In this document: piece by piece, positions 56,888 to 64,000 of the stretch | Position numbering within the stretch: position 1 is the first letter of the stretch | Layout of the letters: every line of letters begins with the position of its first letter | Source of the DNA: Rhizobium indicum | Lineage (GTDB): Bacteria > Pseudomonadota > Alphaproteobacteria > Rhizobiales > Rhizobiaceae | Direction: 5' to 3' | DNA length: 64,000 nucleotides | Assembly: GCF_005862305.2 (NCBI RefSeq) | Contig: NZ_CP054021.1 | Coordinates: 1,550,001-1,614,000, forward strand | Notes under the pieces: generated by a model | Database searches by the model: none | The model's input: the letters and a program-made list of their open reading frames with translations, nothing else | What the model was told of the DNA's origin: nothing | Program-made: the position numbers and the translations under genes

Positions 56888-57532
56888 ATGGGTTTCCGTT
56901 CCCTCGCGCAGTCGCTTCTCCTGACTGCCAGCATCGCGGCCGCAGCGACGACGCCCGTTTTCGCACAGCAGCAACCCGCCCCCTCGCAGGCCAAGCCTCC
57001 GGCTGCCGCACCGGCACCTGCTCCCGCCCCGGCGCAGCAACAGCCGAGTGCCGCCAAACCGAATGTCGAACCGGTGACACCTGGCCAGACGCAGCCGCCG
57101 GCGCCGGGCACGGTAAAGTCCAATCATGGCGCATGGTCCGTCGTCTGCGACAAGCCGGCCGGTGCTTCGACCGAACAATGCGCGCTGATGCAGAATGTCA
57201 TCGCCGAGGATCGGCCGGAAGTCGGGCTTTCCGTCGTCGTGTTGAAGACGGCCGACCGCAAGTCGAAGATCCTGCGCGTGCTGGCACCACTTGGCGTGCT
57301 GCTGCCGAACGGCCTAGGCCTCAATGTCGACGGCAAGGATATCGGCCGCGCCTATTTCGTCCGTTGCTTCGCCGACGGCTGCTATGCCGAAGTCGTGCTC
57401 GAGGATGAACTGCTCAAGACCTTCCGTAGCGGTGCGCAGGCAACCTTCATCGTCTTCCAGACCCCGGAAGAAGGCATCGGCATCCCCGTCGACCTCAAGG
57501 GCTTTGCCGAAGGTTTTGACGCGCTGCCGTGA
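56888..57532 (+). CDS. Invasion-associated locus B (IalB) family protein
   Basis: 214 residues from MGFRSLAQSLLLTASIAAAATTPVFAQQ, a signal peptide cut after VFA. A Pro/Ala/Gln-rich linker (about 28-75) precedes the IalB domain (HGAWSVVCDKP ... QCALMQNVI ... RCFADGCYAEVVLEDELL), with two cysteine pairs. In Bartonella IalB aids erythrocyte invasion; in rhizobia the role is unknown. Longer readings of the frame lack a signal at the start. Confidence 0.9.
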   Translation: MGFRSLAQSLLLTASIAAAATTPVFAQQQPAPSQAKPPAAAPAPAPAPAQQQPSAAKPNVEPVTPGQTQPPAPGTVKSNHGAWSVVCDKPAGASTEQCALMQNVIAEDRPEVGLSVVVLKTADRKSKILRVLAPLGVLLPNGLGLNVDGKDIGRAYFVRCFADGCYAEVVLEDELLKTFRSGAQATFIVFQTPEEGIGIPVDLKGFAEGFDALP

Positions 57533-57599
57533 GGGCAGCTGCCGTCTACCGTGGGTCCGCCCCTCAGAGCGGCACGTAGGTAGATCGCGACGTCTCGAC

Positions 57600-57824
57600 T
57601 CCTCTTCTCCCCAGCGGGGAGAAGGTGCCCGTAGGGCGGATGAGGGGGCCCGCGATGCCGGTCTTGCCTTACAACGCTCATGCGGGCTTCAACCGGAATA
57701 GAGTTTACGCGAAGGATGTGCCGTGCGGCCCCCTCATCCGCCTGCCGGCACCTTCTCCCCGCTGGGGAGAAGAGATTGTGCCGCGCCCTCTCCGTCCCTC
57801 GCTCGCTCTCGCAGGGCATGTCCC
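57600..57824. repeat. Type-I intergenic repeat, two inverted partial copies
   Basis: CTTCTCCCCAGCGGGGAGAA and GGCGGATGAGGGGGCC (57605-57650) face GGCCCCCTCATCCGCCTGCC and CTTCTCCCCGCTGGGGAGAA (57725-57772), with the usual CCGCGCCCTCTCCGTCCCTC tail. They flank about 75 bp of unique DNA. The rest of the 455-bp gap 57533-57988 holds only the tldD leader. Confidence 0.75.
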
Positions 57825-57988
57825 CATCGGCGCGAACCGGACAGTAAGGACCTGGGGTCTGGATGACTCTCGCCACATTATGCTCCCCAACAAAGAATAA
57901 TTCGAAGACAGGGCTTCACTCTCTATAAGGTAGAGCCCTATCTAGGGAGTAAGTGCACTCCTGAACGCATGCCCATTGGAGCCATATC

Positions 57989-59404
57989 ATGACCACCGAT
58001 CTCCTGACGCTTTTCGATGCCGACGAAGCCACGATGCGTGGGCTTGTCGCCGAGGCCTTGTCCGGCGCCGATGACGGCGAACTGTTCATCGAGCATGCGC
58101 AGGCGGAAGCGCTAACCTTCGACAATGGCCGGCTCAAGGGCGGCAGCTTCAACACCGAACAGGGTTTCGGCCTGCGCGCCGTTGCCGGCGAAGCGGTCGG
58201 CTATGCCCATGCCGGCGATCTCTCGGTGGCGGCGCTGAAGCGGGCGGCCGATGCCGTCGGCGCGGTGACGCGCGGCTATTCCGGCTCCTATGCGGCCGCA
58301 CCCCAGGGCACCAACAAGAAATTCTACAGCGACGAGAACCCGATCGGCCAGCCGAGCTTCGAGGAGAAGGTCAAGGTCCTGCAGGACATCGACGCCTATC
58401 TCAGAGGCAAGGATGACAAGGTGCGCCAGGTGACGGCCTCGGTCGCCGCAAGCTGGCAGGTCGTCGATATCCTGCGCGCCGACGGACACCGTGTGCGCGA
58501 CATCAGGCCGATGACGCGCATCAACATTTCGGTGATGGTCGGCGAAGGCGATCGGCAGGAGAGCGGCTCCTATGGCCACGGCGGGCGCATCGGCTTCGGC
58601 GATTTCATCGCCGAGGGCAGCTGGCAATACGGCGCCGACGAGGCGCTGCGCCAGGCGCTCGTCAATCTCGAGGCGATCGATGCGCCGGCGGGCACGATGG
58701 ACGTGGTGCTCGGCTCCGGCTGGCCGGGCGTGATGCTGCACGAGGCTGTTGGTCACGGGCTGGAAGGCGATTTCAACCGCAAGAAAACCTCGGCCTTTGC
58801 CGGCCTTCTCGGCCAGATGGTCGCCGCTCCCGGCGTCACCGTCGTCGACGACGGCACGATCGACAATCGCCGCGGCTCGATCACCATCGATGACGAGGGC
58901 ACGCCGTCCGCCTACAACGTGCTGATCGAAAACGGCAAGCTCGTCGGCTATATGCAGGATCGGCAGAATGCCCGGCTGATGGGCATGGCGCCGACCGGCA
59001 ACGGCCGCCGCCAGGGCTATTCCCATGTGCCGATGCCGCGCATGACCAACACCTACATGCTCGGCGGCGACAAGACGCCCGAGGAGATCATCGCCTCGGT
59101 GAAGAAGGGCATCTATGCCGTCTCCTTCGGCGGCGGCCAGGTGGACATCACCTCCGGCAAGTTCGTCTTCGGCTGCACCGAGGCCTATCTGATCGAGAAC
59201 GGCAAGGTCGGCGCGCCGATCAAGGGCGCGATGCTGATCGGCAACGGCCCGGATGCGATGAAGCGGGTGTCGATGATCGGCAATGACATGAAGCTCGATA
59301 CCGGCATCGGCAATTGCGGCAAGGCCGGCCAATGGGTTCCCGTCGGTGTCGGCCAACCGCATCTGCGCATGGATCAAGTGACGGTCGGCGGCACGCAGAC
59401 CTGA
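57989..59404 (+). CDS. tldD: Metalloprotease TldD
   Basis: 471 residues. The zinc motif HEAVGHGLEGD lies at 251-261 (HExxxH), with ELFIEHAQAEALTFDNGRLKGGSF early and GGGQVDITSGKFVFGCTEAYLIENGK late. TldD and TldE form a cytoplasmic protease that processes peptide antibiotics and antitoxins. No tldE is next to it. GGAG precedes the ATG. The next gene follows after 16 bp. Confidence 0.96.
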   Translation: MTTDLLTLFDADEATMRGLVAEALSGADDGELFIEHAQAEALTFDNGRLKGGSFNTEQGFGLRAVAGEAVGYAHAGDLSVAALKRAADAVGAVTRGYSGSYAAAPQGTNKKFYSDENPIGQPSFEEKVKVLQDIDAYLRGKDDKVRQVTASVAASWQVVDILRADGHRVRDIRPMTRINISVMVGEGDRQESGSYGHGGRIGFGDFIAEGSWQYGADEALRQALVNLEAIDAPAGTMDVVLGSGWPGVMLHEAVGHGLEGDFNRKKTSAFAGLLGQMVAAPGVTVVDDGTIDNRRGSITIDDEGTPSAYNVLIENGKLVGYMQDRQNARLMGMAPTGNGRRQGYSHVPMPRMTNTYMLGGDKTPEEIIASVKKGIYAVSFGGGQVDITSGKFVFGCTEAYLIENGKVGAPIKGAMLIGNGPDAMKRVSMIGNDMKLDTGIGNCGKAGQWVPVGVGQPHLRMDQVTVGGTQT

Positions 59405-59420
59405 GGCGAAAGGACCCGTC

Positions 59421-59912
59421 ATGGCGGACGTCGAAATCAGAACCTTCACCGCCGATGACGCCGATGCCGTGCTTTCGGTGATCCTGCCGATCCAGCGCGA
59501 GGAATTCGGCATCGATATCACCGTGGATGCGCAACCGGATCTCCGGGTCATCCCGGATTTCTATCAGTCCGGCAAGGGGCAGTTCTGGGTCGCCGTCAAG
59601 GACGGCGCCATCGTCGGCACGGTCGGGCTCAAGGATATCGGCAACAACCAGGCGGCGCTGCGCAAAATGTTCGTTGCCGCTGCGGTTCGCGGCTCCGAGC
59701 ATGGCGTGGCAGCGCTGCTTCTCGATCGGCTGTTTGCCCATGCCAGGGATGCCGGCCTCACCGATATCTTCCTCGGCACGACCGACAAGTTCGTCGCCGC
59801 CCATCGCTTTTACGAGAAGAACGGCTTTAGCGAGATTGCCAAGAGCGCCCTGCCCCGCGCCTTCCCGCTGATGGCTGTGGACAGCAAATTCTACCGTTAT
59901 AAGGTCGGCTGA
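59421..59912 (+). CDS. GNAT acetyltransferase
   Basis: 163 residues, GNAT fold: VEIRTFTADDADAVLSVILPIQREEFGIDI, the strand FWVAVKDGAIVGTVGLKDIG, LRKMFVAAAVRGSEHGVAALLLDRLFAHARDAG (acetyl-CoA loop VRGSEHGVA), and KFVAAHRFYEKNGFSEI. Acceptor unknown. It is closely downstream of tldD, so possibly co-transcribed. Confidence 0.88.
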   Translation: MADVEIRTFTADDADAVLSVILPIQREEFGIDITVDAQPDLRVIPDFYQSGKGQFWVAVKDGAIVGTVGLKDIGNNQAALRKMFVAAAVRGSEHGVAALLLDRLFAHARDAGLTDIFLGTTDKFVAAHRFYEKNGFSEIAKSALPRAFPLMAVDSKFYRYKVG

Positions 59913-59982
59913 AGGCTGCAAGTCACAGGTTTTGTTGATAGATTCATGCCTACGGGAACGAGTTTCTGAAACAGGAGACCGT

Positions 59983-60393
59983 TCATATTGTGTCAAAATC
60001 GATGCCGGACGCATGTCCATAAATCGTGAAAAACTCGTCACTTTCAACAAAGGGGATGCGCAGCCGTCTGAGCAAGGAGCGCAGTTGATCCGAGCAATCG
60101 TCAATAACCGGCGGGAGCAACCGTCCCACGTGGCGCTGATATCTTGGAGCGACCTTGATCCACTCTACGCGAACTCCCAATGCAGCCTCGGGTGTTGAAG
60201 CCCAATCGCCCCGGTATGTGGGAGCCGGTTCAATGGTGGACGGACTTGGCTCGTTCTCGTCGAGCACCTTGAGTTGATATGCAGGCGGAAACGGGAGTTC
60301 CTCTACTCCTGCACAGAGCTCCCGCCATTTCGAGTCGTTCATATGCGAAGCCAGTCCTCGCTCGGTCAGGAGCTTACGTATTTTCCGATCCAC
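59983..60393 (-). CDS. DUF6678-like protein
   Basis: 136 residues. MNDSKWRELCAGVEELPFPPAYQLKVLDE, then APTYRGDWA, VEWIKVAPRYQ, and a final LRSLLRRLRIPFVESDEFFTIYGHA follow the DUF6678 layout (KW-EL, WDG/GDW, IEWL, LL-I-VPFE, IYGY). Function unknown; relatives occur singly in accessory DNA. Less GC-biased than its neighbours, suggesting a later insertion between the acetyltransferase and MazG-like genes. Confidence 0.6.
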   Translation of the reverse strand: MDRKIRKLLTERGLASHMNDSKWRELCAGVEELPFPPAYQLKVLDENEPSPSTIEPAPTYRGDWASTPEAALGVRVEWIKVAPRYQRHVGRLLPPVIDDCSDQLRSLLRRLRIPFVESDEFFTIYGHASGIDFDTI

Positions 60394-60478
60394 AGTAGCT
60401 CCTCAAATTTTCTGCCAAGCTGCTATGAAAACGAGTGACATCGAACGACTTTATGTGGCGCGCTTCAGGTCGCATGCA

Positions 60479-60796
60479 TCAGCTCTTCGGCACCTCCGCC
60501 GGCCGAAACAGCCACTTCCGTTCGATCGCGGCGGCAAGATCGAGATCGTTGTGGCGGGCAAACAGCAGAAGATGGCCGAGAACGTCGGCGGTCTCGTCGG
60601 CGAGGTCGCGCTGCATGTCTTCAGGCGAGCGGCCCTTCGCACGGCCGCGGCCGGTCAGCCGGTTCCATGCCTGGGTCAGTTCACCCATTTCCTCCTGCAG
60701 CTTCAGCAGGAACCAGTCGGCATCACGCTCGATGTTGTTGGCAGCGACGTGAACAGAGGATGAGATTTCGAACTGGTCGGCAAGACGACGCAACAT
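60479..60796 (-). CDS. MazG-like nucleotide pyrophosphohydrolase
   Basis: 105 residues from MLRRLADQFEISSSVHVAANN, with AGGAGA upstream. All-alpha NTP-PPase fold: LLKLQEEMGELTQAWNRLTGRGR (metal site EExxE) and LADETADVLGHLLLFARHN (ExxD). It would hydrolyse unusual nucleoside triphosphates; the exact substrate is unknown. A longer reading of the frame overlaps the carboxypeptidase gene and is not credible. Confidence 0.87.
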   Translation of the reverse strand: MLRRLADQFEISSSVHVAANNIERDADWFLLKLQEEMGELTQAWNRLTGRGRAKGRSPEDMQRDLADETADVLGHLLLFARHNDLDLAAAIERKWLFRPAEVPKS

Positions 60797-60878
60797 GGGC
60801 GTTCTCCTTTTGTTTATGGAGGAGGCGCTGATTCCCGATGCTTGTCCAGAGTGAATTGCCGCAGTGCCGGGGCGGCAA

Positions 60879-62162
60879 TCAGCCGTGGTCCGGCAGCAGC
60901 ATGCAGTCATAGGAGCGCTGCTTCAGCGCATCGCAGGCCGAGACAGCGTCATCCCTGCTGGCGAAACCGATGAAGCGGGCGCGATAGATCTTGTTGGCCC
61001 CCTGCCCGACCGCCTCGGTATAGGGCGAGGCGGACACCAGCGGTGCGCCGCCTTCCGACTTCGCCTGGGCGAGAAGTGCACGCGCCGCATCGGCACTCGG
61101 TGCGGCCGAGATCTGGATCTGCCAGTCGCCATTGGTCTTCTCTGCCGATGTCTTCGGCGTCTTGCCGGCGTTGAGGATCTCGTCCATCGCGACGGGACGC
61201 TCCAGCGGCACGACGGCGTCATCGGCATAGGCAAGGCTCTTTGCTGCGAGATCGTCGACTTGCCGCGGTGCGTTGAGCGGCACCGGAACATCGGAAGCCT
61301 CGGCGGCGGACGCGACTTCGACGGGTTCCCTCGCGCCGACGCTCGCCACCAGCTTTGCGCCGCCGGAAGACGAGGCGCGGCCGAGATAACGGTCGAGCAA
61401 ACCAGCCATCTTGGCGTCGCGGCTGCGGGCAGTGCGGCCGCCAAGCACGACGCCGACCACGCGGCGGTTGCCGTCTCTGACGGCGCTGACGAGGTTGAAG
61501 CCGGAAGCGTTGGTATAGCCGGTCTTGATGCCGTCCATGCCCTGGTAGCGATACATGAGATTGTTGTGGCCGCGCACGGTGCGGCCGCGGAAATTGAAAC
61601 TTGCCGCCGAAAACAGCCGGTATTCGTTCGGATAATTCTTCATCAATGCGATGGCGAGCGTCGACATGTCACGCGCCGTCGTGACCTGACGGCCGTCCGG
61701 CAGGCCGGAGGCGTTGACGAAGACGGTGCGGCTCATGCCGAGCTGGCGGGCTTTGGCCGTCATCACCCGGGCAAAGCCGCTTTCCGAGCCGGCGAGCTTC
61801 TCGCCCATGGCGGAGGCGGCATCATTGGCGGATTTGACGATCATGCCATAGACCGCCTCGCGCACGGTGATCGTGCCGCCCGCCTTGACGCCAAGCTTGG
61901 TCGGCGGCCGTGCAGCGGCGTATTTCGACATCCGGATCGGGGTGTCCCAGGTGATCTTGCCGCGCTTCAACGCCTCGAAGGTGAGATAGAGCGTCATCAT
62001 CTTCGTCAGCGAGGCCGGATGGTTCAGCGTATCGGCGTTTTCGGAGGCGAGAACCTTGCCGGTCCGGGCATCGAGGATCAGCGAAGCGTTGCCGGCAAGG
62101 GCCGCAAGCGGCGCCGAAACGGCAAGCGTTACGGTCAAAACAGCCGCCAAAAGCTTTCTCAT
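60879..62162 (-). CDS. D-alanyl-D-alanine carboxypeptidase with SPOR domain
   Basis: 427 residues from MRKLLAAVLTVTLAV, set by GGGGAAA upstream; signal peptide cut after ALA. S11 family: SLTK at 51-54, SAN in KSANDAAS, and KTG in GIKTGYTN. It trims peptidoglycan stem peptides and binds penicillin. A linker (about 290-345) leads to a C-terminal SPOR domain (about 350-425, WQIQISAAPSADAARALLAQAKSEG) that should target it to denuded septal peptidoglycan. Confidence 0.94.
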   Translation of the reverse strand: MRKLLAAVLTVTLAVSAPLAALAGNASLILDARTGKVLASENADTLNHPASLTKMMTLYLTFEALKRGKITWDTPIRMSKYAAARPPTKLGVKAGGTITVREAVYGMIVKSANDAASAMGEKLAGSESGFARVMTAKARQLGMSRTVFVNASGLPDGRQVTTARDMSTLAIALMKNYPNEYRLFSAASFNFRGRTVRGHNNLMYRYQGMDGIKTGYTNASGFNLVSAVRDGNRRVVGVVLGGRTARSRDAKMAGLLDRYLGRASSSGGAKLVASVGAREPVEVASAAEASDVPVPLNAPRQVDDLAAKSLAYADDAVVPLERPVAMDEILNAGKTPKTSAEKTNGDWQIQISAAPSADAARALLAQAKSEGGAPLVSASPYTEAVGQGANKIYRARFIGFASRDDAVSACDALKQRSYDCMLLPDHG

Positions 62163-62424
62163 GCACTTTCCCCTCATACCCTGGCCCCTCATACGCTGGT
62201 CCCTGATGCGCAGCCCTTGATGCGGGCTCTCGGTCAGACCGGCATTTGTGCCGTAATGTGACAGAAGCCGTAAGTTTGGCGCGACTTTGAGGCAACGCCT
62301 ATTATTTTTCTAGTCTTTTCATCGTCTTGGTAAACAGGAAATGAAAGACCCGTGCCGGATCGGGATTCAGCAAGGCTTAAGTCGCACTTGCTAGTTTCCG
62401 GAAAAGGCAAGGGAAAAGCGCCGC

Positions 62425-63462
62425 ATGACGGGACAATTGAAGCGATTGGGCAAGCGACTGGCGATCGGCGCCGGGCTCGAATTTTCCTGGCTGCTCGCCT
62501 CGGTTGGACTGATGCGGCAAGCACGCGGGCGCGGCGTCGTCTTCACGCTGCATCATGTCCGCCCGCACGTGGCCCAGGCTTTCGAGCCGAATGCGCATCT
62601 CGAAATCACCCCCCGTTTTCTCGACGCGGCGCTGCGGCGGCTGCGGCGGGAGGGCTACCGCTTCGTGCCGCTCGATCAGGTGCCGGCGCTGCTGGCGGAG
62701 CCCGAGGGCGCAAAGCCCTTCGCGGCCTTCACGCTCGACGACGGATACAGCAACAATCTGGAACATGCGCTGCCGGTGTTCGAGCGGCATCAGGCGCCGT
62801 TCACGGTGTTCGTCGCCAAGGGTTTTGCCGAAGGCTCTCACAGCATCTGGTGGGAAACGCTCGCCATCCTCCTGCGCCGACCAAGCGAAATCTATTTCGA
62901 TTTCGGCCGCGGCAGGGAGCGGCTGGTGCTCGACAGCCCGCAGCAGCAATGGCATGCCTTTGACCGCTTTGCCGCCTACATCCACGGCTCCGACGAGGCG
63001 CGCGCCGTTGCCGCCATTGATCTGCTGGCGCGCGAAAACGGCATCGAGCCGACGGATATCGTCCGCGAGCTGGTGATGGGGCCTGGCGAATTGCAATGGC
63101 TGGCGGCACATCCGCTCGCAACGCTCGGAGCGCATACGATCAGCCATCGGGCGCTGGCCCGGCTGCCGGAAGCCGAAGCGCGAATCGAAATGCAGGTTTC
63201 GGCGGATTACGTCGAAGCAGTGACCGGTATCCGTCCCGAGACGATCGCCTATCCCTATGGCACGCCGGAGGCGGCGACCGCCCGCGAGGCACGCATCGCT
63301 CGCAATCTCGGCTTTACCCTCGCCGTCACCACGCAGCCCGGGCTGCCGTCAGCGCAATTGACCGGCTATCTCCCACGCATTTCGCTTAACGGCTTCTACC
63401 AGAAGCGACGCTACGTCTCGGCGCTCGCCTCCGGCATACCGCTGAAGCTGATGGGCAGGTAA
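62425..63462 (+). CDS. Polysaccharide deacetylase family protein
   Basis: 345 residues, NodB-homology fold. FTLDDGYSNNLEHALPVFERH carries the catalytic/metal Asp pair (about 103-104), and GAHTISHRALARLPEAEA the two metal histidines (H-x3-H). FTLHHVRPH and ETIAYPYGTPEA are further family marks. It has a short N-terminal hydrophobic patch but no clear signal peptide. It likely removes acetyl groups from an envelope polysaccharide. The gene faces pdxH (convergent, 5 bp apart). Confidence 0.9.
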   Translation: MTGQLKRLGKRLAIGAGLEFSWLLASVGLMRQARGRGVVFTLHHVRPHVAQAFEPNAHLEITPRFLDAALRRLRREGYRFVPLDQVPALLAEPEGAKPFAAFTLDDGYSNNLEHALPVFERHQAPFTVFVAKGFAEGSHSIWWETLAILLRRPSEIYFDFGRGRERLVLDSPQQQWHAFDRFAAYIHGSDEARAVAAIDLLARENGIEPTDIVRELVMGPGELQWLAAHPLATLGAHTISHRALARLPEAEARIEMQVSADYVEAVTGIRPETIAYPYGTPEAATAREARIARNLGFTLAVTTQPGLPSAQLTGYLPRISLNGFYQKRRYVSALASGIPLKLMGR

Positions 63463-63467
63463 AGCCC

Positions 63468-64000
63468 TTACGGATACATCCGCACCTTGTCCCATTCGCC
63501 TTCCGGTGACGGGCGGCGGAACTCGACGCGGTCATGCAGGCGGAATTTCTGATCCTTCCAGAATTCGATCGAGGTCGGGCGGATACGGAAGCCCGACCAG
63601 TGGGCCGGGCGCGGAATCTCGCCGATGGCATAGCGCGCGGTATATTCGGCCACGGCCTTTTCCAGCGCGAAACGGCTTTCGAGCGGGCGGGATTGTCTGG
63701 AGGCCCAGGCGCCGATGCGGCTGCCGCGCGCCCGCGTCTTGAAATATGCGTCCGCTTCGGCATCGGTGACGATCTCGACCGGGCCGCGCAGCCTTACCTG
63801 ACGACGCAGGCTTTTCCAGTGAAAGCACATGGCCGCCTTTTTCTGGCCCAGAATTTCGCGGCCTTTCTGGCTCTCGAAATTGGTGTAAAAGACGAAACCG
63901 TCGTCGTCGAATCCCTTCAGGAGAACCATGCGGACATTGGGAAGACCATCCTCATCGACCGTTGCCAGCGCCACCGCATTGGGGTCGTTGGGCTCGGAAA
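63468..64000 (-). CDS. pdxH: Pyridoxamine 5'-phosphate oxidase (runs off right edge)
   Basis: About 176 C-terminal residues, with the N-terminus outside the window (the frame is open to the edge: [29 protein letters not shown]). FMN-binding [15 protein letters not shown] and [25 protein letters not shown], and the C-terminal [25 protein letters not shown] are diagnostic. Makes pyridoxal phosphate. The final residues are VRMYP where most family members end RLAP. Confidence 0.95.
   Translation of the reverse strand, partial: SEPNDPNAVALATVDEDGLPNVRMVLLKGFDDDGFVFYTNFESQKGREILGQKKAAMCFHWKSLRRQVRLRGPVEIVTDAEADAYFKTRARGSRIGAWASRQSRPLESRFALEKAVAEYTARYAIGEIPRPAHWSGFRIRPTSIEFWKDQKFRLHDRVEFRRPSPEGEWDKVRMYP

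Overview
The window looks like chromosomal DNA from a fast-growing Rhizobium of the R. etli / R. leguminosarum group. The evidence is high GC, a CcrM-type GANTC methyltransferase, the alphaproteobacterial cox operon order (ctaC-ctaD-ctaB-coxF-ctaG-ctaE), an IalB-family protein, a DciA-like gene beside mutY, and several families of Rhizobium-type intergenic repeats. I saw no rRNA, tRNA, CRISPR array, insertion sequence or prophage. Assignment to genus is inference from gene content and repeats; no search was run.

Layout. 1-11 kb: start of ppdK (runs off the left edge), a 1-kb gap with a MITE-like repeat and a candidate small RNA, smc, a DsbA-like lipoprotein, a DciA-like gene with a frameshifted partner, mutY, a HAD phosphatase, an NTF2-like protein and ccrM. 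11-24 kb: a two-gene dimeric alpha-beta barrel set with an ArsR regulator, a phage-ABA-sandwich protein, a chemoreceptor, a HAD phosphatase, a lipoprotein, then a tight thrC / M16 peptidase / acetyltransferase / EAL-type c-di-GMP protein run. 23.8-29.4 kb is an accessory patch: a second arginyl-tRNA synthetase preceded by a 12-residue leader peptide ending Arg-Arg-Arg-stop, DUF4375 and DUF2200 proteins, a TetR regulator with twin operators, an exported RidA-like protein and two other small proteins. 29.4-32.1 kb is an AztABC-type zinc importer with an unannotated 42-residue membrane protein at its head and a Zur-like box.

32-46 kb is a dense set of small-molecule and redox genes under TetR and LysR control: two short-chain reductases, three NTF2/SnoaL-like proteins, DoxX, an MFS exporter, a peroxiredoxin, a DsbD-N-like protein, YqgE, CsbD (with an EcfG-type stress promoter and its own terminator), a zinc peptidase, an exported flavodoxin, and an exported CMD-CMD-cupin fusion. 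Two LysR paralogs (36.2 and 45.2 kb) appear to come from one ancestral regulator.

46-64 kb is mostly core: rnhA-thrB, ispH, SURF1-DUF983, a phosphotransferase-like kinase, the aa3 cytochrome oxidase operon, IalB, tldD, two small accessory genes, a MazG-like protein, a D,D-carboxypeptidase with a SPOR domain, a polysaccharide deacetylase, and pdxH (runs off the right edge). The most interesting signals are the Arg-rich leader before the argS paralog, the hidden small membrane gene in the zinc operon, a perfect 19-bp inverted repeat at 50.1 kb, the candidate small RNA at 0.9-1.0 kb, and a CtrA-like box plus in-gene GANTC sites at ccrM.
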